Positions 45,641 to 56,879 of a DNA stretch of 64,000 nt are shown one piece after another (positions within the stretch are counted from its first letter, which is position 1; each line of letters begins with the position of its first letter). This DNA is from Symsagittifera roscoffensis. Lineage: Eukaryota > Xenacoelomorpha > Acoela > Convolutidae. The notes under the pieces are model-generated. The model saw only the letters and a program-made list of their open reading frames with translations. It was not told the DNA's origin and searched no databases. A program made the translations under genes and the position numbers. The stretch covers positions 4,686,539 to 4,750,538 of the forward strand of contig NC_087070.1 in assembly GCF_963678635.1 (NCBI RefSeq). Direction: 5' to 3'.

Positions 45641-46345
45641 CAATTCACAAAATGCCCAGTTTGGCACCCTAAAGGGTTTAAAAAATTTTTTATGTCCTGA
45701 AAAAATATATTTAGATATATTTTTCTTCAGTACAGTTCAAAATTGCTGATTGATGAAAAATTCAAGCCTGCGCGACTGGTTACAAAAACATGGATAAAAA
45801 CGACAAAGTCCAAACTTTCAAAAAAATGTCTTTTGTCGCGACGAATTCCAGATTTATCATAGTCAAATCTTCTATCGTAAACGTGTCTTTGTACCTCTTG
45901 CTTATGTTTAAAAGCATATTTTTTTTTATTTTTTCTGTGGTATTTGCAAATGGCTATAATAAAAAGGCCGTGTTTGCAAGTTCACACTTTTTAGGGTAAG
46001 AAATTTAATTTCTTTAAACCAAGTTTCAGAATGCTGAAAGATCGCCAAATGTTTCAAATTCCAGATATTCAAGTTTTAGCAGGTTGAATGATTACTCACT
46101 GATAGTTTGATGAATCGGGAAAAAACTATCCGTCAACCCTTTTTTTCAGTTGATATATAATTGTTATGACTTTATAGTAAGTGGATAATAAGGTTGATAT
46201 ATCAGCTTGACATGGTCAGTATAAAAGTCAGTAATCTTCGTGCATAGAAAAAATTACTTTTTGAATTAAATTGTTCAAAAAAATCACATTAATGAAGACT
46301 CAATAATAAACAAACATAATAAAAATGCAAAACGTTTAGAAAAGG
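45610..46345. repeat. Left direct repeat flanking retroelement 2
   Basis: About 735 bases that recur at 52993-53755 in the same orientation, with the shared phrases TGTCGCGACGAATTCCAGA and GGTTGATATATCA. They flank retroelement 2 like LTRs. However, the first half also occurs in both duplication units without a retroelement, and clear TG...CA ends are not seen. So they may be satellite modules that the element entered. Confidence 0.7.
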
Positions 46346-46780
46346 CTTAGAAAAGTCATCAAAAATTTTGAAATTTAAGAAAAACATTCAGTTGATGGGC
46401 AATGAGCTGAAAAAAAACTCCCGGCATTGGTATTTCTGTCTAAAGAAAAGAAACAGCTCTTGATGGCTGAAAGTTTTTTGTCAGAGTTAGACAACTCAAT
46501 CAAAACTCAAAAGACTAACCCAAAAACCAGAGTAACTTTACAAAATGCGAAGAAATTTCCCAAACGCGGCTCCAGGAAAATGCATATTTTTGTATGGTAA
46601 AAGCAGTGATCAATGATATTAGGTAATTTGCAGCAACAAATTATTATTACAGTCCCATTGTTATTCCTAAAAATGGTTGGCTAGAATTAAGGATTTGAAA
46701 AAAAAAACACATCGTACGAAGTTTCACCAGAATCGGAAAAATTAGCAAACAACTTTTAATCCGAAGGAATTGACTTCCCT

Positions 46781-46915
46781 ATGTTGAGGTTGATAGCCTG
46801 TGTGTGGTTGCTAGCCGCGCAAAATGCGCTTTTTCTGCTCCGAGTAAATCGAGAACGAAAATGTCCATGGGTTAGCGCCGACAGAAAGAACGCATTGATA
46901 GACGAAACAACATAA
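46781..46915 (+). CDS. Small frame with signal-peptide-like start
   Basis: ATG to TAA gives 44 codons. It starts MLRLIACVWLLAAQNALFLL, a hydrophobic stretch like a signal peptide, then a short basic part. GC content is higher than the flanks. It lies between the left direct repeat and the gag of retroelement 2. It could be a chance frame, a piece of a decayed element or a first exon. Confidence 0.25.
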   Translation: MLRLIACVWLLAAQNALFLLRVNRERKCPWVSADRKNALIDETT

Positions 46916-47640
46916 GTTAAGTCCAGTTTGATGTTAACATGAAAAAGTCTATCAGAACAACTCACTTTTTTCGCTTTGATTTGTATTCGTGTGAAATTTG
47001 ACTATCATCAATTTTCAGCGTCCGTTTGGAAATAAATTATACTAAAATGAAAAAATCCGCAGGATGGGTTATCAGATTGTGAACTCTAAACTAAGAAAAA
47101 AAAGGTTTACAAGAAGTTCCATACTTTTTATCGAGCTTCAGAAGCCATTTATTTAAATGTTTAAACAATTGCTGTTTAACAAAGGTTTAATCATATCTAA
47201 CTAGATCAAAAGACAGTATGTGTTGTTGTTTCTGTCTTTTTTAATTATCAGCCTGTTAAACTCTGCTTATGCCAGAATCAAATTAAAAGCAATTTTTTTC
47301 TAACCAAGCTCTTTTACTCTTTTATTTTTCTATCTTACTTATTTTTTTTACGATCCTTCAAGTCTTTTCAAGGCAAAAAAATTTGATGTTTTCAATCGAT
47401 TTATTTTCCTTCCACTAGCAAAAGTCATAGTGATTAGATTAGTTCACTTATCGTTTAGTTTAAGTTCATTATAACATCTGTCAATCAACCAACTCTACAC
47501 CGGTACTAGACACAGTTGACAGATACCAACCTTCTGAGTGTTTTCCACCATCGGTAATCTCCTATTTCAGTTGTCGCTTATGATCTTAGTAGAAAACAGT
47601 TTGTTAGTTAAGATTGGAATTGAACCTTACGAAACTATCT
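46916..47640. other. AT-rich interval before gag of retroelement 2
   Basis: No gene recognised. A less AT-rich stretch at 47460-47580 could be the leader of the element, but no primer-binding site was identified. Confidence 0.3.
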
Positions 47641-47821
47641 TTTTCAACAAGACGCAGCCAGAAATCAAGGTGGGGGAAAAATCCATTAAGCATAACGTTT
47701 TTTTGGCCACCTAAATGCGCGGAGCCACCAATGCTGTGAGAGTTCTGGCTGAACCGCTTCCAGTGGGGGATGGTAGCAAAACACTACTAGAATCCAAAAA
47801 ATTTCTCCTTCGCCAGTAATC

Positions 47822-48510
47822 TTACGGAGGCGCAAATCGGGGACATAGCACCGGTGGTGGATGGGAAACCACGACTGGAATCAGCACAGACGTTTTATCA
47901 AACTTATACCTGTGCCTCGGAGAAAAAGGACAAGACAAGTTCCATAAAAGAAGGCCATATTTGGACCTAACGACAACGAGATATCCAAGGGTGCTGGATG
48001 CGATGGAAGGGGAATTTAAGAAAGAAAGAAATGAGTGTATCGGTGAGTCTTTGGAGCAGTTCCACTTCATTCTTAGCGGGTTATCAGCCCGCTGTTCGTT
48101 TGGAACGCTGGAGTCCAGAATACTCAGAGATGTATTCATTGTAAATGTAAATATGACAAACAGGGAGGCCCAAAACCAACTATGTCGCGCAACGAAAACA
48201 ACAGAAGAGGCATACCGTATCGCACTCTCATACGAAAGGGGAGACAAATATACAAATATGCGAAAAATATGTGTCGACGACCGGAGGCGCCGGCGGAACA
48301 GGTGCACCGATGGCAGGAGGGCTTCAAATAAAAACAAAACTGGTGGACGTATTTCGTGGGGGATATCGGAATAGCCGAGGGCGCGGACTAGGACAGACCC
48401 AAGGAAGAGGACAATTCCGAGGAGGGGGAAATGCAGGCGAACTTCTGTGCTACAATTGCGATAAACCCGGTTTCACTAGGGACCATATGAACGAATGTGC
48501 CGCAAAATGA
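47822..48510 (+). pseudogene. Gag of retroelement 2 with first zinc knuckle
   Basis: The main frame (47961-48374) reads RILRDVFIVNVNMTNREAQN and IALSYERGDKY, typical of one group of animal Ty3/gypsy gags. It shifts frame near 48270 into a Gly/Arg-rich part and a first knuckle of relaxed spacing, CYNCDKPGFTRDHMNEC, before TGA at 48508-48510. Confidence 0.8.
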
Positions 48511-48516
48511 GCAACT

Positions 48517-48558
48517 TGTAATTTTTGCAAGAAGGTGGGACACTTTGAGCGGACGTGC
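48517..48558 (+). other. Second CCHC zinc knuckle of retroelement 2
   Basis: Reads CNFCKKVGHFERTC, an exact C-x2-C-x4-H-x4-C, directly after the stop that ends the gag frame. Confidence 0.85.
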
Positions 48559-49086
48559 CGAGCTAAGCCTAACAGCCGACGGCGTCAATCAGTCGGGATA
48601 ATTCAAGGGCAGGAGGATCATTACCAGTACGATCAGGAAGACATGGACGAAAATATATCTCAACAGGAAAGTACCGTGGGATGGGTTAATATCCCGCCTC
48701 CAAAACAACATCATTCCTGGGACTCCAACAGTGCGGGGGGTTATTTAGTTATGTCATTTAAGTCAAGAAATAAGACAGAATTGAGGGTCGCAGGCGCCAA
48801 ACTACCAAATGCAATCAATGGAATGATAACGAGCGTATGGATTGGCAGCGGGTCGCCAATATCTATCTTTACAATTGGGGAGCTAAGGAGGACATTGGGC
48901 TCCAACGGGGTACATCTAAGCGAATTAGCCCCGGAGGATGAAGACTTTCGCGATTACAATAACAACCCGCTGAGCTTATTGGGGACAATGACAGTGCAAT
49001 TGACATCAAACGGGTGGAAGACGATAGCAACCATCAAAGTGATTGGAGGAAACCGCCCATCAAATTGGTCGAGATCTGATGGCTGA
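48535..49086 (+). pseudogene. Protease region of retroelement 2
   Basis: A 183-codon frame contains VWIGSGSPISIFT. The family active site is D-S-G; here the Asp position is Gly (GGC at 48844-48846), so the protease would be inactive. The rest of the domain is well kept up to a frameshift near 49050-49080. Confidence 0.75.
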
Positions 49087-49261
49087 ATTGGGACTACAGC
49101 TAGTTCAAAAGGCACCAGGGGAGAAAGTGACGGAGATTCATGGAGAGCACGCCGAGGGAGAAAACGCCGGAGAGAAAACAATCTTGACCAATGGCAGGAC
49201 TATATCAGAGAGCAGTTTTCTCATTTTTTTAAACGAGTCGGTAAAATCCGAAAATATAAAC

Positions 49262-49800
49262 TACAAGCTAATTTTTTAAGAAGTCTCGTAACTATCCAAC
49301 AGAAGGGTAGGCGTGTACCAATAACGTTGCAAGAGAAAGTAGACCGGGAAATAGACAAACTATTAGAACAAGGGCATATAGAAAAACTTGTTGGTTGTTC
49401 GGACCGATATTTCGTCTCTCCAATAGTAATTACGGTAAAGAAAGATGGTTCAGTGAAGTTAGCACTGGAGGCCCGGGAATTGAACAAGCAAGTCCACAGA
49501 AATAAATATCAGATGCCGAAAATTGAGGAGTTAATGGAGCCAAACGATTAGCGAAAAGAAAGCTGGGGATGTTTATTTTTCTCTGATGGATTTAACTTAC
49601 GCGCACGGTGGTCAACTACCATTTAGTCCGGAAACTAGTTTTCAATGTATTTTTTCGTTAGTTGGAGGAAGATCGATGGTAACGTATCAATTTAAAACGT
49701 TTTTTTTTTGCCTAATATTTATGCCGGCGGAATTCCAAAGAGTGATGGAGTCCATATTGTCGGAATTTCCACAGGCACATTACAATTAAAAGATCGGAAA
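49262..49800 (+). pseudogene. Reverse transcriptase region of retroelement 2
   Basis: The finger part (49327-49551) includes VKKDGSVKLALEARELNKQ. After a stop at 49549 the palm continues from about 49570 (VYFSLMDLTYA) to 49789 (MPAEFQRVMESILSEFPQAH). The Y/F-x-D-D catalytic box that should follow is lost at the break near 49787. Confidence 0.85.
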
Positions 49801-49879
49801 TCGAACACATCTCGACGGTTGAGAAGATACTAAAAAAACTAGACAAGAAAACTATGTCTCTAAAATTGTCAAAATGAAA

Positions 49880-50820
49880 ATTTGCGCAACGGGAATGCGA
49901 TTGGCTTGGACATAGGATCACGTCAATAAGCATAACCCCATTAGTTCAGAAAACCGCGCAAATCGAGGCACTTGAACCGCCGCTCACGCTGTCCCAGCTC
50001 AAATCGTTTATGGGATTGATCCACAGCCTGCATAAGTATATGCCGGCGCTGGCAGAATCTTCGGCGCCGTTACCCCTTTACTTAGCCGGAAAAACGAATA
50101 CGTGTGGACACCGGAATGTCAGAGGTCATTTGATAACTTAAAGAACCAAGTCGCGAACATCGTGGAGCTAAAACAATTTGACGTTCCTAAGAACATTCGA
50201 ATCGTATGTGACGCAAGTCATAATGGATTAGGATCCGTACTAGAGCAACTCGGAACAGACAGATGGCGGCCGATTTCATTTGCAATATCGCAATACCTAA
50301 ATGAGGCAGAAAAACGATACTCGACGAATGATTTAGCAGGCTAGCAGGTGTTTGGGGGGCGGAATATAATGGGAAATATGTCTTGGGCGAACTTTCTTAA
50401 TTTTTACTGACCATAAGGCTCTTTTATCTTTGTTAAACGGGCAAATTAAGAAAAACAAAACAATGTTCAGCCGCTTAACAAGATAATTAGAAAGACTTAT
50501 TCCATTTGATTTCTCTGTGGAACATAAACCGGGGATAAAAATCGGTCTAGCAGAGTACTTATCTATGTTTGCTAAACCTGTTTCACAGTATGATATCACG
50601 TTTACCGCGAAAATAAATTCTATCAATAAAACCCTCGGACTAAGGAAATTGCATTTATCTGGAGGATCGGAAATAAAACAGCAAAACGCCTTTTCTAAAC
50701 ATGTTTCAACTAATAGAAACGTAGCAAACTATGTCCAAAAACTACCGCTTTTGAGAATAGCTCAGACAATAGGAATCAAACACGTCACATATGCAAACGG
50801 TCAAGCGAAATAAATCTAAA
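49880..50820 (+). pseudogene. Connection and RNase H region of retroelement 2
   Basis: Blocks in order: SQLKSFMGLIHSLHKYMPAL, VWTPECQRSFDNL (50102), RIVCDASHNGLGSVLEQLG, RPISFAISQYLNEAEKRYST, then FTDHKALLSLLNG in another frame near 50400, and EHKPGIKIGLAEYLS. Frameshifts fall near 50340 and 50400. Confidence 0.8.
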
Positions 50821-51120
50821 AATAGTTAGAGCGATTACTAACTTGGAGGACAGGGCGAGCTATTTATAGATAATTCAAAATTTACCGAAATTTCAAACAA
50901 CCGCATGGAGAAAGCATTTAGAAAAATTGAGCGATTTTTGGAACAACACCCGAGTATCAACACCAGCGAAAGCGAAAATGAAGTGGAGAAACTGGACGGA
51001 AAACCACAACTTCAAGCAATTACGACGGAGACGACTGCGATCAAGGTGAATGCTGTACTGTCTACACCTTCGGCATTTCCAGGAGAAGCTTTACCGGCGG
51101 TAGACTAAAAAAACTACGTA

Positions 51121-52116
51121 ATGTCAATAGTACCCAGAAATTGGAAAATAGTACAAAAGAACATTGCCCTTCCAGAATTATTTAACCTCGAATTTATCGA
51201 GTCACTAGACGCCTCAGACACACAACTACAAGCAATTTACGACTTGGTGAAAGCGAAGGATTCGGAGATACAACAAAAGGTGCACAATATGAATCGATAT
51301 TACTCACAATTTTTTTAATGATTTTCACGTACGCAATAATGTTCTATGGATGGACGATAAACTAGTAATACCGAATATCCTACACAAGGCCATAAACAAC
51401 GGACTGCACTACTACCATCACGGGAAGTCTGGTTTCCTTACTTTTATAGAAACATTGCGGCGATGCCAGAGAAATGTAAAGAATCCACTACGGCTGGTAA
51501 TAACCTTAAAACTATGTGTAGTGAAAGATATTTAGGAACCATTCCAGAACCAAAAAAACCAAATGAATCGTTGCAATTAGACTTTTGGGGGCCGATTAAT
51601 TACTTAAAATAATCTAAAAAGGATGTCATTGTAGCCGTCGATTGATTCTCGCGCTGGCCATCGGCAATAGTTTGCGGAAACAACCGCTCGTATAAAACTT
51701 TGAAATTCCTTAAAGCGTACATAAACAATCACGGTGTACCGAGGAAAGTTCATGTAGATCAAGGTAGTAGCTTTATGTCGAAATACGTAAAAGCGTTTTG
51801 CAACAGCGAGGGGATCGAAGTAATACAATCCCCAGTCAACGATCATTGCGCTACAGGGTGTGTTGAACGAACAATTGGCAGTTTAAAAAACTCGATCTTA
51901 ACTTACGTGCAAGAAGAAAAAACGGAACCCCTGGAGAAGATGCTTGCAAGGGCCCTCGGAGCGTTACGATTCTCACTCAACGCCACCCTCAAAATAACTC
52001 CATTTGAAGCCCATCACAGTCGGGAGGCCAATACAGTTTTAAGGAACCTAACAAAGAAGCCCTCGTTAAGAAATCTGAACTGGTCAAACGTAATTAAATC
52101 TAAATCAACTTTTTAG
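51121..52116 (+). pseudogene. Integrase region of retroelement 2
   Basis: A His-rich finger part (HYYHHGKSGFLTF, about 51395) is followed by the catalytic core: LDFWGP (Asp codon 51580-51582), VDQGSSF (Asp 51757-51759) and CVERTIG (Glu 51865-51867). The last two are 35 residues apart. Stops at 51533 and near 51610 and 51643 break the frame, but the stretch 51700-52116 is open. Confidence 0.85.
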
Positions 52117-52165
52117 ACGAACGAGACCCAGCTGCGCGAGACATTCCCAGCCCAGCGGAAACTAA

Positions 52166-52732
52166 TTGGGGGTCAGATCGGATTCCAAGTACGGGAACAA
52201 AACGCGCGACCATCCTCTCTTCTTGACTGACCAGCAGGTCCCAAATCAGGAAAATGAGCGATCGGCAAGAAACGCGGCCGACACAACCGAGACAGCCGGG
52301 CCATCAGTTTCTGCTTTTCAGCGGGCGGGAGATAAAAATACTAAAAGGTATAGATTACTCAAATATCAAATAATCTTGGAAAGCGAACACACGTTAACAA
52401 TGAGTAATGATCAACTTCTTAGGAAATCTGGGGCTGTCATCAGGAAATCTTCCGCAACATGCAGGCATGCTAGAAAACACGTCCCGAAACCTCCTACGCC
52501 ACAGGATTTACAGAAAAAGTTGGCCGCCAAAGGCACCAGTTACGTAGTCCCACAGGTAAGACAATTCGAGCCCGAAAACGAGACGGAATTGGACGAAGAG
52601 GATCATCAACCGTTAAATACGCGGAGAACAGCGTCAGGGAAACTACCGGCGGTGACCATGCCACCGGTAGATCGATGGAGTTCGGAGACAGAAATGCAAG
52701 TGCGCGGCGGAAGTTATAGGCGAAAACACTGA
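52166..52732 (+). pseudogene. Tail frame of retroelement 2
   Basis: An open frame of 188 codons, rich in charged residues and Pro, follows integrase (AGAKPPTPQ-like linker KHVPKPPTPQDLQKKLAAKG is seen). Similar linker frames end pol in this group. No domain recognised. Confidence 0.45.
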
Positions 52733-52992
52733 GAAAGGCGAAAAACGGACTACGGAGAACGAGGCGAAGAAGCGAGTATCTAAAGGAGCGGAGACTGCAT
52801 TAAAAGAAAATTCGGCGACGGAACGACCGAATAAAGCGCTTAGGGAGGAAGTTGCACCGATGGTGCAATCTACGAGTGCACCTTCGGGAAAAATCTGCGG
52901 AACGGCGAAACGAGAAAAGAAATAGCTTTTGGTATCATATTCAAGCCAAGATTCAAATAGCAGCATAGAGTCTACAACGTCACGTAGGAGTG

Positions 52993-53090
52993 GAAGGAAA
53001 TTTGACTTTTTGCCTGTTGCAGAATCCGCTTACAATTCACAAAATGCTCAGTTTGGCACCGTATTATGTTTCAAATTCTTTTTCATGGCC

Positions 53091-53152
<62 letters not shown>

Positions 53153-53755
53153 TTTTTTTTTCAGTACAGTTCAAAATAGGTGATTGGTGGTAAATACAAG
53201 CCTGCGCGACTTGTTTCATAAAACATTGATAAAAATGACAAAATCCCAAACTTTCAAAATTATGACTTTTGTCGCGACGAATTCCAGATTTATCATAGTC
53301 AAGTCTTCTATCGTAAACGTGTCTGTTGTAGCTCTTACTTATGTTTTAAAGCGTAAATATGTTTATTTTGTGGTATTTGCAATTGGCTATAATAAAAGAG
53401 CCGTGCTTTCAAGTTCACACTTTTTAGAGTACAAAAGTTAAATTTTTAAATCAAGTTTTAGAATGCTGAAAGATTGCCAAAAACTTCAAATTGTAGCAGG
53501 TAGAATGATTACTCACTGATAGATTGATGAATCCAGAAAAAAAACTACTCGTCATCCCATTTTTATTCAGATGATATACAGTTGTTATGACTTTATAGTA
53601 ATTGGATATTAAGGTTGATATATCAACTTGACATGGTCAGTATAAAAAATCAGTTATCTTCCTGCATAAAAAATTGCTTATCAAATTAAGTTCTTCAAAA
53701 AATCATTTGTAAATGAAAACTCAATAAAAAAACAAATATAATAAAAACAAAAAAT
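52993..53755. repeat. Right direct repeat flanking retroelement 2
   Basis: Counterpart of 45610-46345 in the same orientation. It contains a long AT microsatellite (53093-53147) where the left copy has only a few AT units. Confidence 0.75.
53093..53147. repeat. AT microsatellite
   Basis: About 27 TA units. The open frames of alternating Tyr and Ile across it are artefacts of the repeat. Confidence 0.9.
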
Positions 53756-55090
53756 TTTTCTTTTTCTTAATTAGAACTATAGAAAGTTTTCCGATGTTTT
53801 TTGGGAGGATGAAGCCGCCAACATTTGCTTCAAATAGTAGTTGAAATAAAATTCTATTGCAAAATATGTCCTAAAATCAAGTTCTTTCTTAATATCAAGT
53901 TGAATTTTTTTATTTTGATATTGTAAATTCGAAGTTTGTATCTTAGAGAAACCAGAAATTTTCCCTAATTTTATTCGAAGGTCGAAACGATGATACGGAA
54001 AAAACATATATATACCAAAGAAAGCCGTTCAAAATATTGAATAATGTCGTCATTTCAAAAAACACTTATTTTGCATTGAACAAGGTCGCAATTTGCCTAA
54101 AAATTAGTTCAGTTTGAACAAATGAGGATTGTCTGATTCATGCACATAAAATGTGGTGTACAAGGAAACATAATTGAAGCACGGTCCAGAAAAAATTGAA
54201 AACTGAATAGCGTCATTATGAAATTGTTAGGAAATAAATGAAAACCTAATTATTTTTTGAAGTCTGGCCTTTTAATTCGTTGGAACTGGGTTATAAAATA
54301 ATTATACTGGCTAGTTAAAAGCAAATGTTCAACACCACCTGTAGATGAAATTATAGGTAGACTTTCCTTATGCTCGAGGTTCGACTAATTGTAATAGACT
54401 AACCTTATGCTTTAGTGTTTCAGGATCGACATTTTTTGATTTCCAAATCGACAGAAATTCATTATAACAATTGTTAAATTACTGTTTGGTATGAAATAAG
54501 GATCCCTTTAACTTTTTTACCCCTATGGTATCTATTATAGAATAACCAACGCTATAATGAACTAAATCAATGGTTGAGCATTTGCAGATTTGTACATAGT
54601 AGCGAGTCCCCCCTTTAAACAATAGGGGAAACAGTTAAAGAGATCCGGAAATATTATAGCATTCACTCATAAGCTATTTCAAAAAACTTTCAAGAATGAA
54701 GTTTTCCGCTGAATTTTTCGGTAGGTAAAGTTTTCAAATATGTCTTACGTTTTCTTAACCGCCAGGTCTTCATTTCTCTTTTTGTGTAATTTTTTAGGAG
54801 GTAGCTAGATGGTAGCAAAATAGAAAGCCACAGCCATACTGATTACTGTGTTAATATAGCAGTAACCGGCTCCGGCGGTTTAAAAGTAAGGACGACTGAG
54901 ACCAAATATCGGCAAGTCCTGCCCATTGGTATCGATAAGTTACATATGTAGCGGGGCATACCTTACCTCATATGCGGCTGATGGATTTTTAAACCAAAAC
55001 TGGCACTATTTAATTTGAATCCTCTTTTAACATTAGTTTGCAAAGAAAGATTCGATTTGAAATCACTATAATTCAATCAATTATGTTTAG
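53756..55090. other. Interval before the candidate gene at 55091
   Basis: Mostly AT-rich without genes. At about 54806-54950 a less AT-rich stretch reads DYCVNIAVTGSGGLKVRTTE in one frame and ends at TAG; it could be an exon (a GTAAGG donor-like site is at 54886) but no chain to the next exon kept frame. A small GGATCC palindrome is at 54500-54650. Confidence 0.3.
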
Positions 55091-55793
55091 CTACAATTGG
55101 AGTGGCCGTGATGTGTCTGCTGGTAACAACATCAGGTGAGAAAGTTTGAGGATGCTACTTAAATTTTGAATTCTTTTGAGCTCACTTAGGAGGTATCATT
55201 ATAACAAAATACTTTTCAAGATTGTCCTTTCAGCGGCGTAACTGATTTCCAAAGAATTGAACACTTAACAGGAATAACATACGTAGATCACCTCTCTCAA
55301 ATAAAATAGTGATATCGATTCTATTTCCTTCACTTTTGTTCACTTTATTTATTTCAAGGTATCTGTGGCAAATGATCGTTTTTCTTTCGAACGCTGAAAA
55401 TGACCAATTAAAACCGGCCGCCCAAATTCGTTCACCATATGACATAAACTTATGCATTTCTCCTATCAAATAAATGCCAAGTATTTACGTTATTAGTTGT
55501 AAATTTCAGAAGGGCAACGTTTAATGGGAGATTGGAGATATTGGAGGCCGATTTCTCAACAGCTCCAAGACAATGTATTGTCGGACAAGGACTACGCAGA
55601 ATTGGCTGACACTTTTTTCAACTTGGGATGTGACTTTCATACTGTTTTCTTTCGGTGGGTAGCATTTAATTTTGCTGGAAATTCTGACGAGGCAGTAGTT
55701 GAAGCGAAGTGCGGCTCTCAGCACAAATGGATTTATGGGACGAGGCTTCTTAAAGACGTTCAGAGTGTTTTCTCCGAAAATCCCATTGTCTAA
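55091..55793 (+). CDS. Two exons of an unrecognised gene
   Basis: Exon A is 55091-55135 (acceptor GTTTAG, donor CAG then GTGAGA) and exon B 55510-55793 (acceptor AATTTCAG, stop TAA). They join in frame. Exon A gives a hydrophobic stretch (IGVAVMCLLVTTS), which may be the end of a signal peptide begun in an upstream exon not identified. Exon B gives 94 residues rich in aromatics, with WRYWRPISQQLQ and FHTVFFRWVAFNF, and two Cys. No family is recognised. A minus-strand frame lies in the intron (55230-55469). Confidence 0.4.
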
Positions 55794-56080
55794 GGATTTC
55801 AACGCAACCATTGCATGTCCGTAAATAATACTTAAAACAACTCATACAAAACAACTTTTTAAATAACTAAAAGGACCTGACGCTTAGCAAAAAGCCTATT
55901 CACGATTAATTCGGGGGATCTTGGTACAACTCATGCTCGGCGTTTTTTTTTAACTAATTTGAAACATATCGTGGACTGAAGTTTATCGAGAAAAGCAAAT
56001 TATTGATTATAATGGATTAATAATCAGTTACAAAACTTGAACGTTGCAATCGCTAAATTGGGTTTTACATTTGGCTACAA
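55794..56080. other. Downstream spacer
   Basis: AT-rich, with no gene and no clear AATAAA in the first 200 bases. Confidence 0.35.
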
Positions 56081-56144
56081 AACGTTGTAGTCTTTTCTAC
56101 TCGCTTTTTTCTACTTGTCTACCCCTTTCCCTAAATACTTCTCA

Positions 56145-56560
56145 CTAACTCCCAACATTCTTACTTCCTTCCTTTACCAACCCCTCCCCCCACCACTTAC
56201 CCCGTCCTTACATTTACAGTAAGAATGCGTAAAAATTACCTTAAATGCATGACTCGATCCCCCTGCCCTTCCCCCAAAACGCACTTACACATTTAACAAC
56301 CCCTACCCCAACCCAAAGATTTTTACGCCCCCTAAAAATTATGGGGGTAAGAATATGTGTGTGTGTGTGTGTGTGCGTGTGTGTGTGTGTGTGCGTGTGT
56401 GTGTGTGTGCGCGTGTGTGTGCGTGCGTGTGTGTGTGAGTGGGGGGGGGGGGTAGGTAAGGTGAGGGGGCTAGGTAAAGGGGGTTGAGATTGTGAGGGTA
56501 GGTGGGGCGGTGTAGGTGGGGCTGGGTAGGTGGGGGGATGGGTGTAAATTTTTGGGGGTT
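56145..56560. repeat. GT microsatellite with C-rich left and G-rich right flank
   Basis: A GT run with GC interruptions spans 56356-56441. The left flank (56145-56345) is C-rich and the right flank (56438-56560) is G-rich with many GGGG and GGTAGGTGGGG runs. The outer parts, TTTTTACGCCCCC and GTAAATTTTTGGGGG, are roughly inverted, so the whole may be a palindromic element with a microsatellite core. Confidence 0.75.
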
Positions 56561-56685
56561 AAAAATGAGAAAACCTTGATTTAAAATGTGAGCGATATTG
56601 TCTTGCAAAATTGAACCAAATGGAGTAGGCCAAGAAATTGAGTGGTAATGCAGAAAAGCTGAAAAAATATATATTTAGAGAAGAT

Positions 56686-56856
56686 AATTCATTATAATCC
56701 ATTATAATGGATTTCAAATGGATTATAATCGATTTAATTTCTCTAAAATTGATGGGTTGAAATAGATTATAATCGATTGAATGGTCCCAAAGTAATTATA
56801 ATCGATTATAATGCAAGCATTTTTGACCACGCAACTCGATTATTATCGATTATTAT
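56686..56856. repeat. Cluster of ATAATCGATTAT-type palindromes
   Basis: Within 170 bases, ATTATAATCGATTATAAT and close variants (ATTATAATCC, GATTATTATCGATTATTAT) occur about six times. Confidence 0.8.
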
Positions 56857-56879
56857 CCTTGGAACCTCACTGCGGGTAT

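Larger units (their letters stand above)
41043..45962. repeat. Tandem duplication, unit 2
   Basis: It begins with a copy of the retroelement 3' end (41043-41690), then an extra fragment of the GCGGAWTCCGC cluster (41703-41920), then unique sequence (41920-42238), CT microsatellite, satellite, AT-rich block and cluster. Similarity to unit 1 is very high over most of 3.4 kb. The end block continues past 45962 into sequence also seen at 53400 on. Confidence 0.85.
47640..52955 (+). mobile_element. Ty3/gypsy retroelement 2, broken
   Basis: GC content rises abruptly compared with both flanks. Gag, two zinc knuckles, protease, RT, RNase H and integrase follow in order, interrupted by about a dozen stops and frameshifts. 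The frames are longer and the motifs clearer than in retroelement 1, so this insertion is younger. No env-like gene is seen after integrase; the tail is a basic and acidic low-complexity frame. Confidence 0.9.

Noticed and set aside
52990-53249. Frames with Tyr-Ile runs on both strands
   Set aside because: They come from the AT microsatellite in the right direct repeat.
55230-55469. A 79-codon minus-strand frame that looks coding
   Set aside because: It lies in the intron of the better supported plus-strand exon pair and has no recognised motif; not enough to call.
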